Assembly (NCBI RefSeq): GCF_001570585.1
Contig: NZ_BBXF01000003.1
Span: 655,353-719,352, forward strand
DNA from: Herbidospora daliensis
GTDB lineage: Bacteria > Actinomycetota > Actinomycetes > Streptosporangiales > Streptosporangiaceae
Length of the DNA: 64,000 bases
Direction: 5' to 3'
The position numbers were made by a program, and so were the translations under genes. Positions within the stretch are counted from its first letter, which is position 1; every line of letters begins with the position of its first letter. The notes under the pieces are model-generated. The model did not search any database and had not been told where the DNA came from. It saw nothing but the letters and a program-made list of their open reading frames with translations. Shown piece after piece: positions 1 through 7,782 of the stretch.

Positions 1-2
1 TC

Positions 3-632
3 ACCGTCCTGCTGGTGGACGACCAGCCGCTCGTCCGCGCCGGCCTGCGCCGCATCCTCGAACCCGAAGGGACCTTCACGGTCGTCGGGGAGTGCGACGA
101 CGGCGACCAGGTCGCCGCCGCCGTCGCCCGCTGGACCCCCGACGTGGTCGTCATGGACGTCCGGATGCGCCGCGTCGACGGCGCCGAGGCGACCCGCCGC
201 CTGGCGGGAGCCGTGCCGGTGCTGATCCTGACCACCTTCGACGACGACGACACCGTCGCGGCGGCCCTCGGCGCGGGCGCGGCCGGGTTCATCCTGAAGG
301 ACGCGCCAGGCGAGGACATCGTCCGCGCCGTCACGATGGTCGCCGAGGGCGGGTCGTGGCTCGACCCGCAGGTCGCGGGCCCGGTGCTGACGGCCTTCCG
401 GCGGGTCGCCGACCGCGAACGGAAGGGCCGTTCTGCGGCGGCCCAGCTGACCCAGCGGGAACTCGACGTGCTGGCGCAGGTCGCGCGCGGGGCCACCAAC
501 GCCGAGACGGCCGCCGCGCTGCACGTCTCGGAGGCGACGGTCAAGACCCACCTGGGCAACATCCTGACCAAACTCGGCCTCAGGGACCGGCAGGCCGCCA
601 TCGTGTACGCCCACGACCACGGCCTGGCCTGA
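3..632 (+). CDS. NarL/FixJ-family response regulator (5' end outside window)
   Basis: The reading frame is already open at base 3, and its first visible residues, TVLLVDDQPLVRAG, are the acidic-pocket strand of a receiver domain, so the true start lies just left of the window. The phosphoacceptor Asp is in VVVMDVRM, and the switch Thr and Lys are in LTTF and ILKD. A GerE/LuxR helix-turn-helix follows (LTQRELDVLAQVARG ... VSEATVKTHL). About 209 residues are visible, normal for the family. Its histidine kinase is presumably the upstream gene off the left edge. It ends one base before the stop of the convergent sensor kinase. The GTG at base 15 is not a credible start because it would cut the first beta strand. 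Confidence 0.93.
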   Translation, partial: TVLLVDDQPLVRAGLRRILEPEGTFTVVGECDDGDQVAAAVARWTPDVVVMDVRMRRVDGAEATRRLAGAVPVLILTTFDDDDTVAAALGAGAAGFILKDAPGEDIVRAVTMVAEGGSWLDPQVAGPVLTAFRRVADRERKGRSAAAQLTQRELDVLAQVARGATNAETAAALHVSEATVKTHLGNILTKLGLRDRQAAIVYAHDHGLA

Positions 633-1976
633 TCACACCGGCAGCCGGACCGTCGCCTTCAGGCCCGGTTCCGCGTCGTCGAGCGTGATCGAGCCGCCGT
701 GCGCCTCGACCACCTCGCGCGCGATGGCCAGCCCCAGACCCGTGCCGCCGTCGTCGCGCGACCGCGAGGTGTCGAGCCGGGTGAACCGGTCGAAGACCCG
801 CTCGCGGTCCTCCGCCGGGATGCCCGGCCCGTCGTCGGTGACGGTGATCAGCGCCCACGGCCCCGACTTCCAGAGCCCCACCCGCACCTTGTCGTGGGCG
901 TGCCTGACCGCGTTGTCGATCAGGTTGACCAGCACCCGGCCCAGGTCCATCTCGGCCCCGATCACCACCACGGCCTCGGCCGGGATGTCGGCGCCGAGGC
1001 CGTAGCGGGCGGCGGTCCGGGTCACCAGGCGGCCGAGCTCGACCGGCTCGTGGCGCAGCGTGCGTCCCTCGTCGAGGCGGGCCAGCGCCAGCAGGTCCTC
1101 GGCCAGCTTCGACAACCGCAGGGTGTCCTCCAGGACGCCTTCGGCCGTCTCGCGCCAGTCCTGCCCGTCGGGGTGGCTCAGCGCGACCTCCAGCTGGAGG
1201 CGCATGCTGGCCAGCGGGCTGCGCAGTTCGTGGGCGGCGTCGCTGACCAGGGCGCGCTGCCGCGAACCGGCCTCCTCCAGGCGGGCCAGCATGTCGTTCA
1301 GGGTCATCGCCAGCGAGTGGACCTCGTCGTTGGCCTCGGGCACCGGCAGCCGCCGCGACGGCGACGAGCCGGTGATCTCGGTCGCGCCCCGGCGCAGCGC
1401 GCCGATCGGGCTCAGGGTCCGGCCGGTGATCACCCACGTCGCCCCGGCCAGCACGATCAGCAGCAGCGGGGTGCCGAGCAGCAGGACGTGGCCGGTCGCC
1501 TTCAGCGCCCGCTCGATCTCGCCGAACGAGCGGGCCGCCAGGACCGTCACGCCGTTGTCGGCGCTCATCACCGCGATCCGCAGCACCGACGGGATCCCGT
1601 AGGGGCGGCCGTCGAGGAACTGCGGCCTGCCCGAATCGGCGGCGGCCCTCCGGACGCCTTCGGGGAGCAGCGCGACCAGGCGGTCGGTCGACGGGGTCGC
1701 CGAGGTGATCCGCCCGTCGCGGTCGATGACCTGCACGATCGTCGCCTTCGTCGGCACGATCTCGCCGTCGAGCCGGCCCGCGTCCGACAGGGCCACGATC
1801 TCCCGGGCCCGCGAGGTCACCTCGTCGTCGATGGTGGCGATGAGGGAGCGGCCCAGGACGTTCACGAACACCCACGCCGCCACCGCCAGGCCGACGCCGA
1901 GCACGGCCGTGGCGACCACGGTCAGCCGGACCCGCAGGCTGCGCCGCCGCCACCACCGGAACGGGTTAGCCGCCAT
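633..1976 (-). CDS. Two-component sensor histidine kinase
   Basis: This 447-residue membrane sensor has TM1 at about 18-40, an extracytoplasmic domain of about 125 residues, TM2 at about 163-184 and a HAMP linker. The HisKA dimerisation helix carries the phosphorylated His249 in AAHELRSPL. The HATPase domain shows the N box (NLIDNAVRHAH, 351-361), the G1 box DDGPGIP (381-387) and the G2 box GTGLGLAI (411-418). Its start overlaps the end of the upstream OmpR regulator by 11 bp, so the two are a translationally coupled pair. The extracytoplasmic domain has no recognisable fold, so the signal is unknown. The neighbouring LolA-like protein and ABC exporter suggest envelope sensing, which is inference. 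Confidence 0.93.
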   Translation of the reverse strand: MAANPFRWWRRRSLRVRLTVVATAVLGVGLAVAAWVFVNVLGRSLIATIDDEVTSRAREIVALSDAGRLDGEIVPTKATIVQVIDRDGRITSATPSTDRLVALLPEGVRRAAADSGRPQFLDGRPYGIPSVLRIAVMSADNGVTVLAARSFGEIERALKATGHVLLLGTPLLLIVLAGATWVITGRTLSPIGALRRGATEITGSSPSRRLPVPEANDEVHSLAMTLNDMLARLEEAGSRQRALVSDAAHELRSPLASMRLQLEVALSHPDGQDWRETAEGVLEDTLRLSKLAEDLLALARLDEGRTLRHEPVELGRLVTRTAARYGLGADIPAEAVVVIGAEMDLGRVLVNLIDNAVRHAHDKVRVGLWKSGPWALITVTDDGPGIPAEDRERVFDRFTRLDTSRSRDDGGTGLGLAIAREVVEAHGGSITLDDAEPGLKATVRLPV

Positions 1977-2640
1977 CGCTCGCCAGCCGGTATCCCGCCC
2001 CCCGCACCGTCTGCACGGCGCCCCGGCCGAACGGCGCGTCGATCTTGCGGCGGAGGTAGCCGACGTACACCTCGACGACGTTGGGGTCGGTGTCGTAGGT
2101 GTCCCAGACGTGCTCCAGGATCTCCGCCTTCGAGACGACCTCGTCGGGGTGCCGCATCAGGAACTCCAGCAGCGCGAACTCGCGGGGCGTGAGGTCGACG
2201 GTCTTCTCCGCGCGCCGCACCAGCCGCCGCGCCGGGTCGAGCGTCAGGTCGCCGGCCCGCAGCACCGACGGACGGCGTCCGCCGCCGCGCCGCAGCAGTG
2301 CGCGCAGCCGGGCGACCAGGACCACGTACGAGAACGGCTTGGTCAGATAGTCGTCGGCGCCCAGGTCGAGGCCGTCGGCCATGTCGTACTCGCCGTCCTT
2401 GGCCGAGAGCATCAGCACCGGCACCCAGTTCTCCGCCTCGCGCAGGCGTTTGCACACGTTGTAGCCCGACAGGCGGGGCAGCATGATGTCGAGCACGACG
2501 ATGTCGTACTCGCCCGTCGAGGCCAGGTGGAGGCCCTCCTCGCCGTCGTGGGCCAAATCCACGGCGAAGCCCTCGGCGCGCAGCCCCCGTTGCAGGGCCG
2601 CGGCCATCCGTCGTTCGTCCTCCACCACCAGCACGCGCAT
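1966..2640 (-). CDS. OmpR/PhoB-family response regulator
   Basis: This 224-residue regulator has a receiver domain with the acidic pair E7/D8, phosphoacceptor Asp51 (VVLDIMLP) and Lys101 (YLTKPFS). A C-terminal winged helix follows (LTPREFALLEFLMRHP ... VYVGYLRRKID ... VRGAGYRL). I chose the ATG at 2640 because it begins MRVLVVEDE, the canonical receiver start; the frame stays open further upstream but reads as non-coding there. It is first in a two-gene operon with the kinase and divergent from the LolA-like/ABC operon. The intergenic region carries a repeat that looks like its own binding site. Confidence 0.94.
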   Translation of the reverse strand: MRVLVVEDERRMAAALQRGLRAEGFAVDLAHDGEEGLHLASTGEYDIVVLDIMLPRLSGYNVCKRLREAENWVPVLMLSAKDGEYDMADGLDLGADDYLTKPFSYVVLVARLRALLRRGGGRRPSVLRAGDLTLDPARRLVRRAEKTVDLTPREFALLEFLMRHPDEVVSKAEILEHVWDTYDTDPNVVEVYVGYLRRKIDAPFGRGAVQTVRGAGYRLASDGG

Positions 2641-2673
2641 TTCCCCATTTTGGGGGTTGTGTGCTGTGACCCG

Positions 2674-2702
2674 GCTGAGAGGAGTCTCAGCACGTCTCAG
2701 CC
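2674..2702. promoter_or_regulatory. Putative OmpR-type box between the response regulator and LolA-like gene
   Basis: A perfect inverted repeat, GCTGAGA-GGAG-TCTCAGC (2674-2691), is followed by a second TCTCAG exactly 10 bp after the first (2685 and 2695). Direct half-sites on a 10-bp period are the usual pattern for OmpR/PhoB dimers binding one helical turn apart. It lies between the divergent starts at 2640 and 2761, so it could control both directions. The assignment to this regulator is inference from position and geometry. Confidence 0.5.
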
Positions 2703-2760
2703 TCGCCACAGGGCCGGGCGCGCATGGTGTGGGCACGTCCATCAGATTGGAGTGCATGAG

Positions 2761-3804
2761 ATGTCCACGAGAGCACGCGCCGTGAGGTGGGGGGTCCCGG
2801 CCGCCGCCGTCCTGGTGGTGGCGGGCGCCATCGGAGCGGGCCCCGTCATCGCGGCGGTCCAGGGGGACCCGCAACTGCCCGAGCTGACCGCCGAGCAGCT
2901 GATCGGCGAGGTCAGCGCCAAATGGAGCGGGACCGGCACGATGCCGCCGATGTCGGGCACGATCGTCGAGACCGCCTCGCTCGGCATCCCGGGCCTCCCG
3001 GCCGCGCCGGTCGGCACCAGCCCGCTCGCCCTGCTGTCGGGTTCCCACGAGCTCAAGGTCTGGTACGGCTCCGCCGACCGGTTCCGCATCGCGATCCCCG
3101 GCGCCATGAGCGAGCAGAACGTGATCTACAACGGCGGTCAGGCGTGGTGGTGGGACAGCGCCGCCAACACCGCCACGAAGATCAAGCTCCCGGTGGACGA
3201 TCCGGCTCCCGCGCCCCTCCCCACCGCCGTGACCCCGCCCGACGCCGCCCGCCAGGCGCTCGCCATGGCCGAGTCGGACACCGCGATCAGCGTGGGGAAC
3301 GACGCGACGGTCGCGGGGAGGGCGGCGTACGAGCTGGTCTTGGCCCCGAAGGCGGCCGAGTCGCTGGTCCGGGACGTGCGGGTGGCGATCGACGGCGAGA
3401 CGCTGGTGCCGCTGCGTGTCCAGGTCTTCGCCGAGGGCGCCGCCGAACCGGCCTTCGAGGTCGGCTTCGACTCGATCACCTTCGCCGAGCCCGCCCCCGA
3501 GAACTTCACCTTCACCCCGCCGCCGGGCGCGAAGGTGACCGAGGGCGACCTGCCGGCGTTCACGCAGGCCCAGCCGCAGATGCCCGCCGGCGACGTCGCC
3601 GTCACCGGCAGCGGCTGGACCTCGGTCGTGACGCTGCCCTTCGACGCGGCCGCGCTCAAGGACAACCCGATCCTGGCCGCGGCCAAGCCCGTCGAGGGCG
3701 GCAGGGTGATCACCACCAAGCTGGTCTCGGCCCTGCTGACCGACGACGGCCGCCTCCTGGCGGGCGCGGTGACCCCCGAGACCCTGGAGAAGGCCGCCGG
3801 ATGA
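2761..3804 (+). CDS. Secreted LolA-like lipoprotein-carrier/sigma-regulator-type protein
   Basis: A 347-residue protein with an N-terminal hydrophobic export segment (about 12-31). Its body matches the LolA/LppX-like fold found next to actinobacterial ABC-2 exporters: a tract rich in aromatic residues (KVWYGSADRFRIAI, GGQAWWWDS), then a long beta-rich C-terminal half that ends in a threshold-like sequence typical of MucB/RseB/DUF2092 relatives. The ATG at 2761 has GGAG about 8 bp upstream; the frame is open further upstream but non-coding in character. Its stop overlaps the ATPase start by 4 bp (ATGA). It may extract or present a lipid or lipoprotein for the exporter, or sense envelope state; neither is proven by sequence. 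Confidence 0.75.
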   Translation: MSTRARAVRWGVPAAAVLVVAGAIGAGPVIAAVQGDPQLPELTAEQLIGEVSAKWSGTGTMPPMSGTIVETASLGIPGLPAAPVGTSPLALLSGSHELKVWYGSADRFRIAIPGAMSEQNVIYNGGQAWWWDSAANTATKIKLPVDDPAPAPLPTAVTPPDAARQALAMAESDTAISVGNDATVAGRAAYELVLAPKAAESLVRDVRVAIDGETLVPLRVQVFAEGAAEPAFEVGFDSITFAEPAPENFTFTPPPGAKVTEGDLPAFTQAQPQMPAGDVAVTGSGWTSVVTLPFDAAALKDNPILAAAKPVEGGRVITTKLVSALLTDDGRLLAGAVTPETLEKAAG

Positions 3805-4724
3805 ACGCTCCCGCGATCGCCACGCGGGGCCTGACGAAGCGCTTCCCGGGAGGTCAGGTCGCCGTCGACGGCGTCGACCTGGCCGTCCCGGGCGGTTCCG
3901 TGTACGGCTTCCTGGGCCCCAACGGATCGGGCAAGACCACCACGATCCGCATGCTGCTCGGCCTCATCACCCCGACGGCCGGCACCAGCACCCTGTTCGG
4001 CGACCCCGCCCGCGCGGCCCTGACGAGGGTGGGCGCGCTGGTCGAGGGCCCCGCCTTCTACCCGTGGCTCTCCGGCGAGGCCAACCTGCTGCGCCTGGAC
4101 GCCGCCAACCCCGCCGCCGACGCCGCCACGGCCCGCCGGCGCACCGCCGAGGCCCTCGACCGCGTCGGCCTCACGGCGGCGGCCGGGAAACGCTACAAGG
4201 CGTACTCGCTGGGCATGCGCCAGCGCCTGGCCATCGCCGGCACCCTCCTCAGCCCGCGCGACCTGCTGGTCCTCGACGAGCCCACCAACGGCCTCGACCC
4301 CCAGGGCACCCGCGAGGTCCGCAACCTCATCAAGGACGTCGCGGCCGACGGCACGACCGTCTTCGTCTCCTCCCACCTGCTGGCCGAGGTCGAGCAGATG
4401 TGCACCCACATCGGCGTCATGCGCACCGGCCGCCTGGTCGCCCAGAGCCCGATCGACGACCTGAGGACGGCCGCGACCGCCCGCGTCGAGGTCGAGACGT
4501 CCGACGTGACGGCCGCGGCGAGGGTCCTGACCGACCTCGGCCTCCGTGACGTGACCCGGGGCCCCGGCCGGGCCTCGGCCGAGATCGGCGCAGCGGCCCC
4601 GGAACACGTCAGCGACCTGCTGTTCAGGGCGGGCGTGCCGATCCGGGGTTTCCAGGTGACCAGGCCCAGCCTGGAGGACGTGTTCGTCGGACTGACGGGG
4701 GAGGGCTTCGATGTCGACTCATGA
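3801..4724 (+). CDS. ABC-2 exporter ATP-binding protein
   Basis: A 307-residue nucleotide-binding subunit. The Walker A is GPNGSGKTTT, the signature motif is YSLGMRQRLAIAGTL, the Walker B is LLVLDEPTNGLDP and the H-loop His is in SSHLLAEVEQ. The C-terminal extension of roughly 80 residues is typical of the CcmA/drug-exporter class (DrrA-like). The start codon is coupled to the LolA-like gene through ATGA, and the 3' end overlaps the permease by 14 bp, so the three genes form one operon. Confidence 0.93.
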   Translation: MNAPAIATRGLTKRFPGGQVAVDGVDLAVPGGSVYGFLGPNGSGKTTTIRMLLGLITPTAGTSTLFGDPARAALTRVGALVEGPAFYPWLSGEANLLRLDAANPAADAATARRRTAEALDRVGLTAAAGKRYKAYSLGMRQRLAIAGTLLSPRDLLVLDEPTNGLDPQGTREVRNLIKDVAADGTTVFVSSHLLAEVEQMCTHIGVMRTGRLVAQSPIDDLRTAATARVEVETSDVTAAARVLTDLGLRDVTRGPGRASAEIGAAAPEHVSDLLFRAGVPIRGFQVTRPSLEDVFVGLTGEGFDVDS

Positions 4725-5778
4725 CCGGACGGTGGTGGCGTCCACCGACGGGCTGGAGCAAGAAGAACGCCCCACAGGCGCGACGCCGGCACACCGGCCA
4801 GCCGGGGGCCGGCCGAGCTCTCGCGCCGAGGCTTCTCACAACGGGCCCGACCGGACCGCGACTACGGGTGCTGATACCGACGCGAATCCCGGGGCGGCCG
4901 TCGGTGGGGGTGTGAACTCGGGTGCTGATGGTCTCGGGTCGCGGTTCGTGGCCCGGCCGTGGCAGGCGACGGTGCGGTCGGCCCTGCGGTTGTTCCGGTC
5001 GGAGCTGGGGCTGATCTTCCGGCGGCCGCGGACGGTGGCGATGCTCGCGGTCGTGGCGGTGGTGCCGGTGCTCTTCGGAGCCGCCATCAGGGTCTTCGGG
5101 GACGACGGCGAGGCGATCCTGGTGCAGGTGGCCGGGAACGGGCTCGCGCTCGGGTTCGTCGCGTTCACGTTCATGGTCCCGCTGATCCTGCCGGTGGTCG
5201 TCGCCGTCGTGGCCGGTGACGCCGTCGCGGGGGAGGCGGGGCTCGGGACGCTGCGTCATCTGCTCACCGCGCCCGCCGGGCGGACCCGGCTGCTGGGGGT
5301 CAAGTTCGCCGGGATGAGTGTGTTCGCGCTGGCCACCAGCTTGATCATCATGGTCGCGGCGCTGCTCACCGGGTTGGTGTTGTTCCCGGTCGGCCCGGTC
5401 ACGCTGCTGTCGGGCAGCACCGTGCCGCTCGTCGAGGGGCTGCTGCGGATCGGGCTGGTCGCGCTCTACGTCACGCTCGGCATGATCGCGCTGGGCACGC
5501 TCGCGCTGGCCGTGTCGGTGTTCACCGACACCTCGATCGGGGCGGTGGTCACCACGGTCGTGCTGGTGCTGGTCAGCCAGATCCTCACGGTCATCCCGCA
5601 GCTGGACGCCATCTCGCCCTACCTGCTCACCTCGTGGTTCCAGCGGTTCGACGGGGCGCTCCGCGAACCGCTGGCCACGGGTGACATGGGTCAGGGGGTG
5701 CTGGCGTTCGCCGCGTACATCGCGATCTTCGGGTCGCTCGCGTGGGCGCGGTTCACGTCCAGAGACGTGACGTCCTAG
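4711..5778 (+). CDS. ABC-2 type transporter permease with long hydrophilic N-terminal extension
   Basis: A 355-residue integral membrane protein. About six hydrophobic segments start near residue 105, for example MLAVVAVVPVLFGAAI and LALGFVAFTFMVPLILPVVVAVVAG, as in ABC-2 permeases. Residues 1-75 are unusual: hydrophilic, rich in Gly, Thr, Ala and Asp, with no fold I recognise. A shorter start near residue 74 would fit the family better, but the ATG at 4711 overlaps the ATPase by 14 bp, matching the coupling in this operon. Its stop overlaps that of the convergent YcnI gene by 4 bp (CTAG read on both strands). Confidence 0.88.
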   Translation: MSTHDRTVVASTDGLEQEERPTGATPAHRPAGGRPSSRAEASHNGPDRTATTGADTDANPGAAVGGGVNSGADGLGSRFVARPWQATVRSALRLFRSELGLIFRRPRTVAMLAVVAVVPVLFGAAIRVFGDDGEAILVQVAGNGLALGFVAFTFMVPLILPVVVAVVAGDAVAGEAGLGTLRHLLTAPAGRTRLLGVKFAGMSVFALATSLIIMVAALLTGLVLFPVGPVTLLSGSTVPLVEGLLRIGLVALYVTLGMIALGTLALAVSVFTDTSIGAVVTTVVLVLVSQILTVIPQLDAISPYLLTSWFQRFDGALREPLATGDMGQGVLAFAAYIAIFGSLAWARFTSRDVTS

Positions 5779-6515
5779 GCGGTCGGCTTGCGGCGCAGGG
5801 CCGCGATGGCGACGCCCACGCCGGCGACGCCGACGACGATCCCGATGCCGCCGATGAGGCGGGCGGTGCCGTCGGCGGAGCCCGAATCGTGGTTGTCGGC
5901 GGCGGCCGGGGCGGCGGCCACGGCCGGGGTGGTGGCCGCGGGGGCGGCGGCCGGACTGGCGGCGGCGCCGTGGTGGTCGTCACCGGTGGGCGGGGTGAGC
6001 TTCAGGGTCGGGACGGGGTGCTCGGCCTCGCCGCCGTCGGTCTTCGGCTCGTCCTTCCAGTCGACGACCTCGCCGCTGCTGTAGGTCTGCTTGGTCGGGA
6101 AGTAGAGGTGGTCGGTCGCGGTCGGCAGGCCGCCGAGGGAGACCTCGAACTCCTGGAACTCGCCCGGCTTCACCTCGCCGCCCGACCAGGTGATCTTGGT
6201 GACGGCTTCGGTGATCTCGCCGTACTGCGACTGGACGGGGGTGGGCAGCTTGCCCTCGGTGACCTCGGCCTTCCAGCCGGGGACCGGCTTGACCGACACG
6301 AAGGGCAGCGGGTGGTCGACGGGGAAGGTGACCTCGATCTTGGTGGTCGAGGCGTCGTCGCGCTCGTTGGGGACGCGGAAGGCGACCTTGCTGAAGCTGC
6401 CCTGCTCGACCGACCCGGGCTGGACGGTGACGTGGGCCAGGGCGGGGATCGCGAAACCGAGGGTGAGGGCGGTGGCGGTCGCGGTGATGGTCAGGGCGCG
6501 GCGGATGACGGACAT
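5775..6515 (-). CDS. YcnI-family (DUF1775) secreted, membrane-anchored copper-binding protein
   Basis: A 246-residue protein. The signal peptide ends ALA and is followed immediately by HVTVQPGS, so cleavage would leave histidine at the mature N terminus. In characterised YcnI domains this His, together with Glu, binds Cu(II) in a monohistidine brace. The domain core (FRVPNE, EVTFP, PVPGWKAEV, ITWSGG, YFPTKQTYSSGEVVDW) is intact. An Ala/Pro-rich linker and a C-terminal TM helix (about 218-240) with a basic tail follow. It lies 43 bp downstream of a membrane protein on the same strand, the likely operon partner. A copper chaperone or acquisition role is inferred from the family. Confidence 0.9.
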   Translation of the reverse strand: MSVIRRALTITATATALTLGFAIPALAHVTVQPGSVEQGSFSKVAFRVPNERDDASTTKIEVTFPVDHPLPFVSVKPVPGWKAEVTEGKLPTPVQSQYGEITEAVTKITWSGGEVKPGEFQEFEVSLGGLPTATDHLYFPTKQTYSSGEVVDWKDEPKTDGGEAEHPVPTLKLTPPTGDDHHGAAASPAAAPAATTPAVAAAPAAADNHDSGSADGTARLIGGIGIVVGVAGVGVAIAALRRKPTA

Positions 6516-6558
6516 GGCGAAGACTCCACTTGGTCGTACAGGAAGGGAACGGGACGGG

Positions 6559-7182
6559 TCAGCACCCGGCCGGTGGAGGTCCTCTTCTGACGACGGCGTG
6601 CCGGAGAGGCCGGAACGGCCCCGGCCGGACGATCAACACGCGCACCCGCGCCGGACGCGGCAGCACCGGGACCGGCGGCGCCTTCAGCACCCGCCAGGCG
6701 TCGGCCCCGATCCGCCGCAGCACCCCCCACAGGGCGGCCTCGCCCCGGGCGAGCCACCAGGCGGTGACCAGGGACGCGGTCAGGTGGGCCAGGAACATGC
6801 CGAGCGACACCCCGAGCCCGCCGTGGGTGTGGCCGGGGTCGGGCAGCGGGCCGATCAGCACCCGCGCGGTCTGCCCCTCGGTGAACAACTCGTGGAGCAC
6901 GACCTGGGCCGCGACCTGCGTCCCGACGATGACACCGGTCGACCGCTCGCGTCCCGCGAGCACGAAGGCCGTGCCGAACGCGCCCAGCATCCCGACGGCG
7001 AGCGCCGCGAGCGTCGGCCCCTCACCTCCGGCGGCCTGGTGACCCACGGCCGCGAGCACGACGCAGACGGCGGCGAACGAGACCGAACGGGCGAACCGCA
7101 AGGCAGGACCGGCCGACCCACTCACCCCGTGCGACGGCGTCGCGTCTGGTGGGGTCGGGTGGGTCTTCGGCATGGCGCGCAC
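6559..7182 (-). CDS. Integral membrane protein of unknown function, upstream of ycnI-like gene
   Basis: A 207-residue protein with about four hydrophobic segments (SFAAVCVVLAAVGHQAA, LAALAVGMLGAFGTAFVLAG, GVIVGTQVAAQVVLHELF, LGVSLGMFLAHLTASLVTAWW) and an Arg/Pro-rich cytoplasmic tail. The pattern of a loop containing His (PDPGHTHGGLG) between helices 3 and 4 recurs in membrane proteins adjacent to YcnI/CopC genes, so metal handling is plausible but unproven. The start could be the GTG at 7182 or the ATG at 7173; neither has a clear ribosome binding site. It is the first gene of a two-gene operon with the YcnI homologue. Confidence 0.7.
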   Translation of the reverse strand: MRAMPKTHPTPPDATPSHGVSGSAGPALRFARSVSFAAVCVVLAAVGHQAAGGEGPTLAALAVGMLGAFGTAFVLAGRERSTGVIVGTQVAAQVVLHELFTEGQTARVLIGPLPDPGHTHGGLGVSLGMFLAHLTASLVTAWWLARGEAALWGVLRRIGADAWRVLKAPPVPVLPRPARVRVLIVRPGPFRPLRHAVVRRGPPPAGC

Positions 7183-7308
7183 ATCTTCTCACGCTTCGGC
7201 GGGATGTCACCCCCGTGCCCAAAGCGATCCCGTCAGGAGCAGTGCGATATTTCGGTTTTTGTCGCTAATGTGGCCGCGCGGACCAAGAACGTTTTCGAGG
7301 TGGGTGAC

Positions 7309-7782
7309 ATGCGGCACTTCATCGGGCTGCTCGTCGGGATCGTCGTCGCCGCCGCTCTGCTGTTCGGAGGGGGCTGGGCCTCACGCGAGTCGTTGCGGGG
7401 ATCCGTCAGTGACATCGACCCGATCCGGGATCCGCGGATGCTGATCGCGCTGGGCATCATGGCCGTCGTCGGGCTCCTCCTCGGGCTGGTGATCGCGGGG
7501 CGGATCTCGCCGGTCGCCACGTTCGTGCCCTCGATGGTGCTGCTGGCCTGGACGGTCGTGTACGCCATCGACGTCTCCCGCGCGACGAGCCTGGCGCCCG
7601 TCGGCGCGACCATCCAGAAGGAGATCGCCGAGGCCGGCCAGGGCATGCTCGCCCTGCTGTCGTCGGGCGTCTACGGGCTGGTGGGGATCGCCCTGTTCGT
7701 GCCGGTGCTCATGCCGTCACGATGGGCGGGTCCGCATCGGGAGTACGACGAGGAGTACGAGGAGCAGCCGGAGTACTACTGA
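7309..7782 (+). CDS. Small membrane protein of unknown function with Glu/Tyr-rich tail
   Basis: A 157-residue protein with four hydrophobic helices at about 4-24, 43-66, 70-90 and 110-135. The short acidic, tyrosine-rich tail contains EYDEEYEEQPEYY. The ATG at 7309 follows an AGG-containing site about 8 bp upstream. I do not recognise the family. The 3' end overlaps the convergent ABC ATPase by 74 bp, and the acidic tail lies inside the overlap, opposite the ATPase's Pro/Arg-rich tail. Confidence 0.72.
   Translation: MRHFIGLLVGIVVAAALLFGGGWASRESLRGSVSDIDPIRDPRMLIALGIMAVVGLLLGLVIAGRISPVATFVPSMVLLAWTVVYAIDVSRATSLAPVGATIQKEIAEAGQGMLALLSSGVYGLVGIALFVPVLMPSRWAGPHREYDEEYEEQPEYY

Noticed and set aside
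1705-2760. N-terminal extension of the LolA-like protein by about 350 residues
   Set aside because: The upstream part of the frame is antisense to the sensor kinase and OmpR genes. The ATG at 2761 starts a proper export signal with a ribosome binding site.
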